Shown: positions 17,759 to 27,071 of the stretch, piece after piece
How positions within the stretch are numbered: position 1 is the first letter of the stretch
Layout: every line of letters begins with the position of its first letter
Origin: Falsochrobactrum ovis
Lineage (GTDB): Bacteria > Pseudomonadota > Alphaproteobacteria > Rhizobiales > Rhizobiaceae
Length of the DNA stretch: 64,000 nt
NCBI RefSeq assembly: GCF_003259955.1
Contig: NZ_QLMK01000003.1
Coordinates: 186,001 to 250,000 of the forward strand
Direction of reading: 5' to 3'
The notes under the pieces: generated by a model
What the model saw: the letters and a program-made list of their open reading frames with translations, nothing else
Told to the model about the DNA's origin: nothing
Databases searched by the model: none
Program-made: the position numbers and the translations under genes

Positions 17759-19189
17759 ATGTCAGCTGATACGACGCATAAAAAGCCCACGCGCGCACCG
17801 CGTCGGCGCACTCCTCCCTATGTTAAAGCATTACGTGGCGTAAAGAATTGGAAACAAGCGACCGAATGGCTTGCATGGCGCGATATCGAAGACATTGAGT
17901 GCATTACCCCTGATCAGGCAGGGGTCGCACGCGGCAAGATGATGCCATCGAAAAAATTCACCTCGAACACGTCACTCGCCCTGCCCTCGGCCGTTTTTAT
18001 GACAACGATTTCCGGCGCTTATCCCGAAGACGGTCACGGCTTCCAATATCCGGAAAATGATGGTGACTTGAAACTTCTGCCCGATCTCTCGACGCTTTCG
18101 ATTGTTCCGTGGGAGACAGACCCGACCGCGCAAGTTATTTGCGATCTGGTTTATCAAGATGGCAGCCCGGTCGAATTTACACCGCGCAATGTACTTAGAA
18201 ATGTCGTCGCAGCATATAGTAAGCGAGGTTTGAAGCCGGTTGTCGCTCCGGAGATTGAATTTTATCTGGTGCAAAAAAATCCCGATCCAGATTATCCGCT
18301 TTCGCCGCCCGTGGGCCGGTCGGGCCGGCCAATTGGTGGTGGTCAGGGATATTCAATCGCGGGCGTCAATGAGTTTGACGAACTTATTGATGATATTTAT
18401 CATTTTTCCGAAGGTCAGGGTCTTGAGATCGATACGCTGATCCACGAAGAAGGTACGGGACAGCTTGAAATAAATCTGCGCCATGGGGATCCCGTGGAAC
18501 TGGCAGATCAAGTATTCATGTTCAAGCGTACGATCCGTGAGGCGGCCCTCAAACATGATATGTATGCCACTTTCATGGCCAAACCGATCCAAGGGCAGCC
18601 AGGCTCGGCAATGCATATTCATCAATCGATCGTGGACAAAAAAACAGGGCGTAACATTTTTTCCAATGAAGATGGCAGCGAAAGCGATGCTTTCCGTCAT
18701 TTTATCGGCGGCATGCAGCGTCATGTGCCAAATGCGCTGGTCATGTTTGCGCCTTATGTCAACTCCTATCGACGTTTGACGCCGGATGCATCCGCACCGG
18801 TGAACGTCAAATGGGGATATGACAACCGAACCACAGCGTTTCGTGTGCCTCGTTCGGAGCCGGGAGGAAGGCGCGTTGAAAATCGCATTCCGTCCTCTGA
18901 TGCTAATCCCTATTTGGCGCTTGCCGCTTCTCTTGCTTGTGGATTGATCGGTCTCATGAACAAAATTGAGCCTGACCAGCCAGCATCAACCAGCGTGAAT
19001 ACCAAGGAAGTTGATCTGCCGCGTGGTTTGATCGATGCGGTCGAGCTTTTTGAGAGCGATCAGGAATTGCGCACGCTAATCGGTGATTCCTTCGTAACCA
19101 CATATTCCGCAATCAAACGCGCCGAGTTTGAAACATTTATGGAAGTTATCAGCCCTTGGGAACGGGAATTTCTGCTGCTGAACGTCTAA
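17759..19189 (+). CDS. puuA: Glutamine synthetase family protein, gamma-glutamylputrescine synthetase type
   Basis: A 476-residue type I glutamine synthetase-fold ligase. Conserved elements are DIECITPDQAGVARGKMMPS at the N-terminal beta-grasp, APEIEFYLV (metal-binding glutamate), EEGTGQLEINLRHGD, MAKPIQGQPGSAMHIHQS (metal histidine) and NRTTAFRVPRSEPGGRRVENR with the ATP/phosphate arginines. The early KMMP motif and overall length match the PuuA branch rather than GlnA. The neighbours (a polyamine importer upstream, a PuuB-type oxidase downstream) support ligation of glutamate to putrescine. I use the ATG at 17759; the ribosome-binding site is weak. A different amine substrate is possible. 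Confidence 0.85.
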   Translation: MSADTTHKKPTRAPRRRTPPYVKALRGVKNWKQATEWLAWRDIEDIECITPDQAGVARGKMMPSKKFTSNTSLALPSAVFMTTISGAYPEDGHGFQYPENDGDLKLLPDLSTLSIVPWETDPTAQVICDLVYQDGSPVEFTPRNVLRNVVAAYSKRGLKPVVAPEIEFYLVQKNPDPDYPLSPPVGRSGRPIGGGQGYSIAGVNEFDELIDDIYHFSEGQGLEIDTLIHEEGTGQLEINLRHGDPVELADQVFMFKRTIREAALKHDMYATFMAKPIQGQPGSAMHIHQSIVDKKTGRNIFSNEDGSESDAFRHFIGGMQRHVPNALVMFAPYVNSYRRLTPDASAPVNVKWGYDNRTTAFRVPRSEPGGRRVENRIPSSDANPYLALAASLACGLIGLMNKIEPDQPASTSVNTKEVDLPRGLIDAVELFESDQELRTLIGDSFVTTYSAIKRAEFETFMEVISPWEREFLLLNV

Positions 19190-19248
19190 ATAACTCGGGC
19201 GGGTTGATCCCCCACGCGCGCCGTGTTTACACGCTGCAATAAAATTCT

Positions 19249-19282
19249 GAAGGCAATGCGAATATTGGTCGGCATTGCCTTC
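19249..19282 (+). terminator. Hairpin after puuA (terminator or attenuator)
   Basis: A perfect 11-base stem (GAAGGCAATGC at 19249-19259 and GCATTGCCTTC at 19272-19282) with a 12-base loop lies 60 bases after the puuA stop. The tail is T-rich only in part, so termination may be incomplete. Confidence 0.6.
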
Positions 19283-19298
19283 GATTGATTATATACAT

Positions 19299-19330
19299 TT
19301 CCATATATGATTTGTGATTCCAATATGGAA
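19299..19330 (+). promoter_or_regulatory. Inverted repeat covering the puuB translation start region
   Basis: TTCCATAT (19299-19306) and ATATGGAA (19323-19330) are perfect complements separated by 16 bases. The right arm contains GGAA, the only ribosome-binding-like sequence before the ATG at 19336. The repeat could be a protein operator or an RNA hairpin that hides the ribosome-binding site. Confidence 0.4.
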
Positions 19331-19335
19331 CGTCC

Positions 19336-20622
19336 ATGCCATACCAAAGCCCAATTGCCCCCGGCCTTTCATGGTATGAGGCAAGTGTTATCGAACGCCC
19401 ACAATATCCCGAGCTCAATGGAGCGCGGCAAACTGATGTCGTCATCATTGGCGGGGGATATACAGGACTATCTGCCGCTTATCATTTAGCAAAGAATGGC
19501 GTTGACGTAGTGCTGATTGAGGCTGCTCGTTTAGGTGACGGAGCATCAGGGCGCAATGGTGGGCAGTTGGGCACGGGCCAACGCACATGGGCAGAAGATC
19601 TCGAAAAACAATATGGTTTTGAGCGCGCAAAGGCTTTGTTCGAGATAGCTGAAGAGGCTAAAACTCACCTATTGGAATTCGCTAGCGCAAATAATATCGA
19701 TATGGATTATACGCGCGGGCAGATTTCAGCCGCACATAAGCAGCGCTATCTTAAAAACTACCAAAACCATGCCGAACAAATGGCAACCCGCTTCGGATAT
19801 TCGCATATCCGATATGTCGAGCGCGATGAGATGGCATCTTTGCTCGGCTCAGACCGTTATCATGGTGGGATCTATGACTCGGGAACCGGACATATTCATC
19901 CCCTCAAATTCTTAATCGGAGCCGCCAAAGCTGCGCAGAAAGCTGGCGCGCATCTTTTTGAAAACACCGCCGCTACCAGATTAAGAACCGCGCATGGCAG
20001 CGTTCAAGTTGAGACTTCGCGAGGCACGATAACAGCGAAGAATGCTTTTATTGCCGTTAATGCCTATGGAGGCCAGCTTGAACAATCAAGTGCCTCGCAC
20101 ATCATGCCGATCCGTTCCTTTATTGGCGCGACTGCCCCACTTGGTGACAACAACACCGTCCTTCCGGGTGGAGAATCTGTCGATGATTCACGCTTTGTGG
20201 TTCGCTATTTTCGCCGCTCAAAAGATGGGCGTCTGCTTTTTGGCGGACGTGAGGCCTATACAGCAGACAATCCGCGCGACATTAGTGACCATATACGCCG
20301 TCAGATTGGTGAGATTTATCCTGAGCTTAAGCAAGTAGAAATCACCCATGCTTGGGGCGGATCAGTGGGCATTACCATGCCGCGCCAGCCTTTTGTCAAA
20401 GAAGTTATGCCCGGCGTCATCAGCGCCGGTGGCTATTCGGGCCATGGCGTTATGCTTGCCAATTATATTGGTCGATTATACGCGGAAGCTTTGAGCGGAA
20501 ATCGTGAAAAGCTTAAACTTTTCGAAGAATTGCGTATTCCGGCCTTTCCGGGAGGACAGGTTTTCCGCGGTCCATTATTGTTTCTGGCGCTCTCGTGGTT
20601 TGCGCTGATGGATCGCATTTAA
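19336..20622 (+). CDS. puuB: FAD-dependent oxidoreductase, gamma-glutamylputrescine oxidase type
   Basis: A 428-residue DAO-family flavoenzyme. The dinucleotide-binding motif is DVVIIGGGYTGLSAAYHL (about residues 34-51), followed by VVLIEAARLGDGASGRNGGQ, the conserved FAD region of PuuB/OrdL proteins. Near the C-terminus, HAWGGSVGITMPRQPF and SAGGYSGHGVMLANYIG complete the FAD site. The predicted reaction is oxidation of gamma-glutamylputrescine to the aldehyde, following PuuA. The assignment rests on the family and on the adjacent puuA-type gene and polyamine importer. The start has a weak ribosome-binding site inside an inverted repeat. Confidence 0.85.
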   Translation: MPYQSPIAPGLSWYEASVIERPQYPELNGARQTDVVIIGGGYTGLSAAYHLAKNGVDVVLIEAARLGDGASGRNGGQLGTGQRTWAEDLEKQYGFERAKALFEIAEEAKTHLLEFASANNIDMDYTRGQISAAHKQRYLKNYQNHAEQMATRFGYSHIRYVERDEMASLLGSDRYHGGIYDSGTGHIHPLKFLIGAAKAAQKAGAHLFENTAATRLRTAHGSVQVETSRGTITAKNAFIAVNAYGGQLEQSSASHIMPIRSFIGATAPLGDNNTVLPGGESVDDSRFVVRYFRRSKDGRLLFGGREAYTADNPRDISDHIRRQIGEIYPELKQVEITHAWGGSVGITMPRQPFVKEVMPGVISAGGYSGHGVMLANYIGRLYAEALSGNREKLKLFEELRIPAFPGGQVFRGPLLFLALSWFALMDRI

Positions 20623-20756
20623 GGGCGATGCACGACAGGAGCTTTGCAAGCGTTTCGGCTTCTGTGATCAGGTTTTTCGTTCGCGAAACGATTGAGGAAA
20701 TTCAATGCCAGCTGGGCATTGTGTCATCGGCTAAGCAATAAACGACAAAACAATAA

Positions 20757-20785
20757 GCGGGCGTTACGCCCGCCTATTTCGTTTT
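20757..20785. terminator. Bidirectional terminator between puuB and parE
   Basis: The stem GCGGGCG/CGCCCGC (20757-20773) with a TTA loop is followed by a T-rich tail on the plus strand and also on the minus strand. It can end both the puuB and the parE transcripts, which converge here. Confidence 0.75.
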
Positions 20786-20786
20786 A

Positions 20787-22913
20787 TTAAATATCCAGCT
20801 CTTCAACAAATGCAGCACGATCTTGGATGAAACGGAAGCGTGCCTCCGGCTTTGTCCCCATCAGTTCATCCACGGTGTTGCGGGTCTCTTCGCTATATTC
20901 TTCGTCCACCTGAACGCGTAAAAGGGTTCGCTTTTTGGGGTCCATGGTCGTTTCCTTGAGCTGTTCAGCGCGCATTTCGCCAAGCCCCTTAAACCGACCT
21001 ATTTCTATCTTTCCGCGCCCGGTAAATACAGTACGCAACAGCTCATCTTTGTGCGCATCGTCACGGGCATAAGCAACCTTGCCGCCTTGGCTCAACCTAT
21101 AGAGCGGCGGAACAGCGAGATACAGATGGCCATTACGAATAAGATCCGGCATCTCCTGATAGAAAAATGTAATCAATAAGGAAGCGATATGAGCGCCGTC
21201 CACATCGGCGTCTGTCATGATGATAATACGATCATAACGCAGATCATCTTCGCGATAATTCTTGCGCGTACCCGCGCCAAGCGCCTGCACCAAATCAGCG
21301 ATTTGCTGATTAGCGGTCAGTTTTTCGCGACCAGCACTAGCAACATTGAGGATTTTTCCGCGTAGCGGCAAGATCGCCTGATTAGCCCGATTACGCGCTT
21401 GTTTGGCGGAACCACCGGCGGAATCCCCTTCCACGATAAAGAGCTCGGCGCCTGCAGCAGCAGTTTGCGTACAATCTGCGAGTTTGCCCGGCAAGCGCAG
21501 TTTGCGCGTTGCACTCTTGCGAACCGTTTCCTTTTCTTGTCGGCGGCGTAAGCGTTCTTCAGCGCGGTTAATCACCCAATCCAACAAGCGCGAGGCTTCC
21601 TGCGGAGAAGCAGTCAGCCAATGATCAAACGGGTCGCGGATGGCATTTTCAACAATCCTCTGCGCCTCAACAGTCGCGAGCTTATCTTTCGTTTGTCCAA
21701 CAAATTCCGGCTCTCGAATAAAGACCGACATCATGGCCGCAGCTGATATCATCACATCATCCGTGGTGATGATCGAAGCTCGTTTATTGTTGGTCAATTC
21801 CGCATAAGATTTTAACCCGCGGGTCAGTGCAACGCGCAAGCCCGCTTCATGAGTGCCGCCATCGCCCGTGGGAATGGTGTTACAATAGGAATGAACAAAA
21901 CCGTCACCACCATACCAGGATACCGCCCATTCTACTGCACCGTGACCGCTTTTCTTTTCGGTTCTTCCTGCAAAAATTTCGCGAGTTACCTGATGTTCTT
22001 TTCCAAGGGACGCCTGAAGATAATCCTTTAGACCACCTGGAAAATGGAACACGGCCTTTTCTGGCGTTTCCTTCTTCGGATCAAGCAAAGACGGATCACA
22101 GCTCCATCGGATTTCAACGCCACCAAAAAGATAGGCTTTGGAACGCGCCATCCGGTAAAGCCTATGGGGATCAAAGCGCGCAACCTTGCCGAATATTTCC
22201 GGATCAGGATGAAAGCGCACCCGAGTGCCGCGGCGATTATGCACTTCGCCGACGTCTTCTAATCCACCCTGCGGAATTCCACGCGAAAAGCGCTGCCGAT
22301 AAAGCCGACGATTGCGAGCGACTTCTACTTCCATGACATCCGACAGAGCGTTCACCACCGAAACGCCTACGCCATGGAGCCCGCCCGATGTTTCATAAGA
22401 TTTGCTGTCAAATTTACCACCAGCGTGAAGCTTGGTCATGATCACTTCGAGCGTGGATTTCCCCGGCGTCTGCGGATGTTCATCAATAGGAATACCCCGA
22501 CCATTATCCGAAACGGTCACAAACCCTTCCGCATCCAGACTCACCTCGATGAAATTCGCATGACCAGCCACCGCCTCGTCCATTGAGTTATCAATGACTT
22601 CAGCAAAAAGGTGATGCAGCGCTTTTTCGTCGGTACCGCCAATATACATGCCCGGACGCAGACGAACTGGCTCCAGCCCCTCAAGCACGCGGATAGATGA
22701 CGCATTATAATCATCACCGTCCGATGGAGCGGCTGGAGATTTTGTGGGCCCCGCAGATTTCGGCTTGGTTGGCGTCGAATTCTGCGTGCCTGATCGCGCC
22801 GCTAAAGGTGCGTGCGGCTGCGGTGATACAGTTTCGTTTTCAACCGGCTGCGCAGTCGTCCGATTTTTCGCGTTATCGAGCACTCTTGAAAAAAGATCGT
22901 TGCTGTCGTCCAT
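20787..22913 (-). CDS. parE: DNA topoisomerase IV subunit B
   Basis: A 708-residue GHKL-type ATPase subunit of the chromosome-decatenating topoisomerase. ATP-site motifs are EVIDNSMDEAVAG, DNGRGIPIDEH and GGLHGVGVSVVNALS. The TOPRIM domain carries IVEGDSAGGSAKQARNR and IIMTDADVDGAHI, with the metal-binding glutamate and DxD. The C-terminus KGLGEMRAEQLKETTM is typical. The length fits ParE, not the longer GyrB of this group; the roughly 75-residue N-terminal extension rich in A, T and P is seen in related ParE proteins. It works with ParC, which is not in the window. Confidence 0.96.
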   Translation of the reverse strand: MDDSNDLFSRVLDNAKNRTTAQPVENETVSPQPHAPLAARSGTQNSTPTKPKSAGPTKSPAAPSDGDDYNASSIRVLEGLEPVRLRPGMYIGGTDEKALHHLFAEVIDNSMDEAVAGHANFIEVSLDAEGFVTVSDNGRGIPIDEHPQTPGKSTLEVIMTKLHAGGKFDSKSYETSGGLHGVGVSVVNALSDVMEVEVARNRRLYRQRFSRGIPQGGLEDVGEVHNRRGTRVRFHPDPEIFGKVARFDPHRLYRMARSKAYLFGGVEIRWSCDPSLLDPKKETPEKAVFHFPGGLKDYLQASLGKEHQVTREIFAGRTEKKSGHGAVEWAVSWYGGDGFVHSYCNTIPTGDGGTHEAGLRVALTRGLKSYAELTNNKRASIITTDDVMISAAAMMSVFIREPEFVGQTKDKLATVEAQRIVENAIRDPFDHWLTASPQEASRLLDWVINRAEERLRRRQEKETVRKSATRKLRLPGKLADCTQTAAAGAELFIVEGDSAGGSAKQARNRANQAILPLRGKILNVASAGREKLTANQQIADLVQALGAGTRKNYREDDLRYDRIIIMTDADVDGAHIASLLITFFYQEMPDLIRNGHLYLAVPPLYRLSQGGKVAYARDDAHKDELLRTVFTGRGKIEIGRFKGLGEMRAEQLKETTMDPKKRTLLRVQVDEEYSEETRNTVDELMGTKPEARFRFIQDRAAFVEELDI

Positions 22914-23204
22914 TTTTGTCCGAATAGCTTTCTATCTGAAGCCACGAAGGCCAGCCTGACATATGCCGCAAGCTGAAAATATGTAGGTGCGAATCAATCA
23001 AATGATGCCACGGGAATCCGCGCAATGCGACCGAAGTTCGCCATACGTTCTAATATTCGCGCTTTTATCAAAGGGTTTTGCACATAGCTTGCACGATTTG
23101 CACCGGAATGGAGGCAAAAGTCAAACTCGGTGGGGCTTTTTTGAATTCTCATTGGCACGCTGACATGAATTAGCCTACTCCTCTCTAATGTGTGAGGGGA
23201 ATCA

Positions 23205-24146
23205 ATGAAAGCACAATCGGTGGACCACTCGGCCGCGCAATCAGAAGCCGGCGGACATATACGCGGAATGATTATCATGGTGATGGGAGTACTCTTACTT
23301 CCATTCACTGATGCCATTGGAAAATGGATGTCAACGATGGACAATATTCCGCCGGCCACCGTTGCGTTTTTGAGATTTGCCGTTCAATGCGCCCTGACTT
23401 TTGTCATTTTATTGGCAATGGGTGGCATTTCTCAGTTTCGAACTTCGCATCTTACAGTAAATCTGGTTCGCGGGGCCCTGATTGGCTTCACCAGCCTGTG
23501 CTTTTTTATGGCGATCAAATATATGTCGCTTGCAGATGCCACGGCGATCTTCTTCGCCGAGCCTCTCATCCTCACAATAATGTCGGCCATTATTCTGAAA
23601 GAAAAAATTGGCTGGCGCAGATATTGTGCCGTCACAGTGGGACTGGTTGGAACATTAATTGTCATCCAACCGAGTTTTGAAGTTTTTGGTGCCATTTCTT
23701 TGCTGCCATTGCTCTGCGCTGTTAGCTTTGCCACCTATCTCATTCTCAACCGAAAATATGGAGTGCATGAAAAACCGCTTGTGATGCAGTTTTACGCAGG
23801 AATAGGTGGCGGTCTCACCACGGCTTTCGCCATGCTAATCGCGTCCCAAACCAGCGTTGAAGATTTTCATTTCAGCCTGACATTGACGCCGTCTATATGC
23901 CTGCTGATATTTCTGCTCGGTTCGGTTGCAACGGTGGGCCATCTGATGGTCGTGCAAGCATTCAAACTTGCACCCGCATCTATATTAGCGCCTTTTCAAT
24001 ATCTTGAAATCGTTACGGCAGTGATACTTGGACTGCTCCTATTTGGAGATTTCCCTACCCCGTCAAAATGGCTGGGTATCATGATCATTATCGGGTCGGG
24101 CATCTATGTGTTCATGCGAGAACGGAACATAAAGCTCGAGTCCTAA
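23205..24146 (+). CDS. EamA/DMT-family transporter
   Basis: A 313-residue membrane protein with ten predicted helices in two repeated halves of the drug/metabolite transporter fold (VNLVRGALIGFTSLCFFMAI and LADATAIFFAEPLILTIMSA in the first half; LAPASILAPFQYLEIVTAV in the second). A GAGGGGAATCA ribosome-binding site precedes the ATG. It is a monocistronic gene between parE and lipB. Substrates of this family vary widely and none can be assigned. Confidence 0.9.
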   Translation: MKAQSVDHSAAQSEAGGHIRGMIIMVMGVLLLPFTDAIGKWMSTMDNIPPATVAFLRFAVQCALTFVILLAMGGISQFRTSHLTVNLVRGALIGFTSLCFFMAIKYMSLADATAIFFAEPLILTIMSAIILKEKIGWRRYCAVTVGLVGTLIVIQPSFEVFGAISLLPLLCAVSFATYLILNRKYGVHEKPLVMQFYAGIGGGLTTAFAMLIASQTSVEDFHFSLTLTPSICLLIFLLGSVATVGHLMVVQAFKLAPASILAPFQYLEIVTAVILGLLLFGDFPTPSKWLGIMIIIGSGIYVFMRERNIKLES

Positions 24147-24160
24147 CCCGAAAATAGAGA

Positions 24161-24919
24161 TTAATGATCGCGTGGCCCGAAAACATTTTCAAAAGCACGC
24201 CCCAAAGCCACATCCACGTCATCCATCGTCACCGGAAGTCCAAGGTCGACTAGGCTGGTGACGCCATATTCGGAAATTCCACACGGGACGATTCCGTCAA
24301 AATTTTCCAGCTGAGGCTCGACATTGATCGCAATGCCGTGAAAACTCACCCACCGGCGCAGCCGGATTCCAATTGCTGCGATTTTGTCCTCGCAAATTTT
24401 GCCATTGGAGAGATTAGGCTTATCTGGTCGCGCCACCCAAACGCCCACACGGTCTTCGCGCCGCTCCCCCTTCACATTGAATTGCTCCAATGTTTCGATA
24501 ATCCATTGTTCAAGCGCAGCCACAAAAGCGCGCACATCCTCCCGCCGACGCTTGAGATCAAGCATGACATAGGCAACACGCTGACCCGGCCCATGATAGG
24601 TGTACTCCCCGCCTCGCCCGGTTTGAAAGACCGGAAACCGATCTGGAGATAATAAATCCTCCACCCGTGCGCTGGTACCCGCTGTGTAAAGTGGCGGATG
24701 CTCCACCAACCACACGAGTTCTTTCGCCTTTCCTTCCCGAATGGCCTGCACACGCTCTTCCATAAAGTGCAATGCAGTTTCGTAATCGGTTAGTCCTTCG
24801 GAAACCTGCCACTCAACAGGCAAGCTATTTTGCACGGGCAAAAACTGCGTTTGGCGGGCTGTTTCATCGCGCGTGGGCTTCATCAGAGTGAATGGGATGT
24901 CAGTGTTCACGTTCGTCAT
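24161..24919 (-). CDS. lipB: Octanoyl-[acyl-carrier-protein]-protein N-octanoyltransferase
   Basis: A 252-residue enzyme that moves octanoate from acyl carrier protein to lipoyl domains, the first step of lipoate assembly. Conserved motifs are [48 protein letters not shown] (the catalytic lysine) and GIVPCGI (the catalytic cysteine). The first 30 residues are a variable extension. It is convergent with the EamA transporter gene, with 14 bases between. Confidence 0.96.
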   Translation of the reverse strand: MTNVNTDIPFTLMKPTRDETARQTQFLPVQNSLPVEWQVSEGLTDYETALHFMEERVQAIREGKAKELVWLVEHPPLYTAGTSARVEDLLSPDRFPVFQTGRGGEYTYHGPGQRVAYVMLDLKRRREDVRAFVAALEQWIIETLEQFNVKGERREDRVGVWVARPDKPNLSNGKICEDKIAAIGIRLRRWVSFHGIAINVEPQLENFDGIVPCGISEYGVTSLVDLGLPVTMDDVDVALGRAFENVFGPRDH

Positions 24920-25133
24920 GGATGCATCATATGGTGTTTTCTCTCTTTATCACCAGATGTCAAATTGCCCATAATCAAAATCGTCAGGAAAATTTTGAGA
25001 AATGCTTGGGTCTAAGAAACATATTTGCCAGCCACGCACGGCCAACGAGCTTGTCGGGCGACAGGCGTGCTATATATATTCAGCTAGCGTTCATCTTGCG
25101 AGCAATAAGATGCGACCAGAATTGGAGAAGTAC

Positions 25134-25607
25134 ATGAATTACACCTTTAAAAAGCTCCTAGTTGGCATGGTTGGTGCTACTGTTTTGTTCGGCTCCATGG
25201 CGCCGCTATCTGCCGCTCCGATCCTGCCCACAACCCAGATAATCGGGTCCGATAATATTATTGACGTTCGCGATCATCGACGTCACCGCAATAGAAATTG
25301 GCGTGGCCACCGTGCTGGCCCTCGACATTGGCGTGGCCATCGCGGTTACCGCCATTATCGGCGTGGCTATCGCCGCCATAGTGATGGTTGGTGGTATCCG
25401 CTAGCAGCGTTTGGTGCTGGCGCGGTTCTTGGCGGTGCTTTGGCTGCTCCGGCGCCTGCACCCCGAGTTTATCAATCACCCGGATATGGTTACAGCAACG
25501 CTCATGTGCAGTGGTGTTACGACCGGTATCGTTCTTATCGGGCTTCGGACAACACGTTCCAGCCCTATAACGGACCCCGTAGACAGTGCAACTCGCCTTA
25601 TCGTTGA
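25134..25607 (+). CDS. BA14K-family protein
   Basis: A 157-residue exported protein. A signal peptide ([20 protein letters not shown], ending about SAAP) is followed by a histidine/arginine/glycine-rich stretch (about residues 45-85) and a membrane-prone alanine/glycine segment. The C-terminal BA14K module is [19 protein letters not shown] followed by NGPRRQC. The prototype, Brucella 14-kDa protein, is immunoreactive and lectin-like. The ATG at 25134 has a GGAGA box; a longer frame exists upstream without one. A TTGTCG...TATATT pair (25051-25080) is a possible promoter, and a strong terminator follows. Confidence 0.9.
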   Translation: MNYTFKKLLVGMVGATVLFGSMAPLSAAPILPTTQIIGSDNIIDVRDHRRHRNRNWRGHRAGPRHWRGHRGYRHYRRGYRRHSDGWWYPLAAFGAGAVLGGALAAPAPAPRVYQSPGYGYSNAHVQWCYDRYRSYRASDNTFQPYNGPRRQCNSPYR

Positions 25608-25622
25608 TAGGCCTTGCCTGAT

Positions 25623-25652
25623 AACAGCCGCCGCAAGGCGGCTGTTTTATTT
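25623..25652 (+). terminator. Rho-independent terminator of the BA14K gene
   Basis: A perfect 10-base stem (AACAGCCGCC and GGCGGCTGTT) with a GCAA tetraloop is followed by TTATTT. Confidence 0.92.
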
Positions 25653-25831
25653 GGGAAAACCACCGCCCACACTCATATTGATTCTATTGTCCACGCGATT
25701 AAAGACGATTTTTCTCCCTCTTTGCGCGTCTAACAGGCCATTGACGCCATTAAAACGACCGCCGAACAGCATTTTTTCACAAAACAATGTGTATTTTTGA
25801 ATTTATATTGAAGAAAGAGCGATTTAGGGTG

Positions 25832-25860
25832 TTGACCAATCTGAATGTCGACCGTATGTT
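25832..25860 (+). promoter_or_regulatory. Candidate promoter of tRNA-Lys
   Basis: TTGACC (25832-25837) and TATGTT (25855-25860) are spaced by 17 bases, about 36 bases upstream of the tRNA. Confidence 0.6.
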
Positions 25861-25895
25861 CCGCGCACTTCCTTGAGACAACCAGTCTCCCTTGG

Positions 25896-25971
25896 GAGCG
25901 CGTAGCTCAGCCGGTAGAGCAACTGACTTTTAATCAGTAGGTCCAGGGTTCGAATCCCTGCGCGCTCACCA
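25896..25971 (+). tRNA. tRNA-Lys (TTT)
   Basis: A 76-base cloverleaf. The acceptor GAGCGCG pairs fully with CGCGCTC, the D-arm is GCTCAGCCGGTAGAGC, the anticodon stem-loop CTGACTTTTAATCAG gives anticodon TTT, and the T-arm is CAGGG-TTCGAAT-CCCTG. A73 and CCA are encoded. Decayed phage genes begin within 200 bases of its 3' end, which makes it a likely past attachment site. Confidence 0.97.
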
Positions 25972-26136
25972 ATAAGTTCAAAGACTTAGCGGTAGTTGCA
26001 TTTAACAACCGGTAGCTTGTAGTTTAGCATTAGTTTACAGAGTTTGTTCACTTTCCGGTCAATCACCGGCTCCCGTTTGCCTCTGTTTATAAGCAATCAA
26101 AAACGCAATAGAGCGGGCAGCGTGCTTTAGGTGCAA

Positions 26137-26353
26137 TTAACCTGTTTCAGGATCATGCTGCTCTTTCCGCAACCATGCCGACATATGCCGCATGAGGGCT
26201 GCGAACACTTGCCTCAAACATGCCTTTTTCCCAATTGCGGTCGCCATATTTACCAGCGCCGAAGCCGAGAATATCAGCGGTGGCAAATAAGAACTTAGGC
26301 GGCAGAAGATCCATACGGACTTTGCCATCATCAAGCTGTTTACCTTCGCTCAT
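26137..26353 (-). pseudogene. Frameshifted DUF5664 (dATP/dGTP diphosphohydrolase-like) phage protein remnant
   Basis: The minus-strand frame from 26353 reads MSEGKQLDDGKVRMDLLPPK, then ADILGFGAGKYGDRNWEKGM, the clear opening of the DUF5664 domain found in phages. Right after KGM the frame changes. The expected continuation appears in another frame as RQVFAALMRHMSAWLRKEQH followed by DPETG and a stop. One frameshift near 26220 therefore separates the halves, and the domain's C-terminus is missing. It is a dead fragment of a phage nucleotide-pool gene. Confidence 0.75.
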
Positions 26354-26589
26354 AGGTTCACCTTTACGCTGGAAACCATGCGGCCAGTCGCATCATATAT
26401 GCCCGAATAGGCCGAGCGGCCTGATCGATATTTACTAAATGAACGATAGGCGTCTTTTGCCACCGGCGAGCGCATTGAGGTGACAACGGCACACCTTCCT
26501 CAATAGCGCCTTCATGGTGAAGGTGGCTGGTATAAACACGCCTATGGGTGCTATCGGCCCGATCCTGCGGATTCGGCTGGCGCTTTAAT

Positions 26590-26912
26590 CACCGGCCCAC
26601 ACCATAGCTTCAGCCAGAAGTGCCTAGTCATATTGCTTGGCATAGCCGGCGATCAGGTCGGCCTTATCCATGCCAGTCACAATGCGCTTGGCATTCTTAA
26701 AGTCAGACTTTTGCAGCGTGATATAGTCGAAGTGCTTTTTGCCGGTAAGCCAGCCTTTTCTTTACATGCCGACGATCAGAATGGGCGCAGCATATTCAGG
26801 CTCTAACAAAAGCTTGGGATTTGCTACCTAGATCCACTCCGAGCTTTCGGCTGACCTTCTCGTAATTCTCTTTCCACGTTGGTTGTGAATAGCCCATGCT
26901 TTCGGCCCACCA
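26590..26912 (-). pseudogene. Decayed phage endolysin (GH19/chitinase-like) remnant
   Basis: Minus-strand translation gives WWAESMGYSQPTWKENYEKV, then SRKLGVDL; after a frame shift NPKLLLEPEYAAPILIVGM, a stop, GWLTGKKHFDYI, then KNAKRIVTGMDKADLIAGYA, another stop and ALLAEA. This order (ENYEK..LGVDL..NP.L.LEPE.AA..L..GM..GW.TGK..NA.RIV.G.DKAD.IAGYA) is that of phage lysozymes related to glycoside hydrolase family 19. At least one frameshift and two in-frame stops show it is dead. Boundaries are approximate. Confidence 0.7.
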
Positions 26913-27071
26913 ATCAAGAGGCGGGTATCGCCAAGATGCATATTCATGTTGGATTTCCTAATTTAGTGGGATACTTATAAGTGACTAACGATCAAATGAT
27001 TTGCAATGACGCGGCCCCGGAAGCAAAACCGGGCGTGAAGGAGCGTCGCCACACCCAAAACGGTAGAAGAT

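Larger units (their letters stand above)
25972..27071. other. Prophage graveyard downstream of tRNA-Lys
   Basis: About 1.1 kb without an intact gene. On the minus strand it holds two recognisable phage-type gene fragments (26137-26353 and about 26590-26912) and some unassignable coding-like debris between them. No second copy of the tRNA 3' end was found by eye up to 31 kb, so the far attachment site is not defined. Confidence 0.7.

Noticed and set aside
21827-22336. 169-codon plus-strand frame opposite parE
   Set aside because: Shadow of a conserved essential gene.
25002-25133. 44-codon upstream extension of the BA14K protein
   Set aside because: It would place the signal peptide internally; a GGAGA box lies right before the ATG at 25134.
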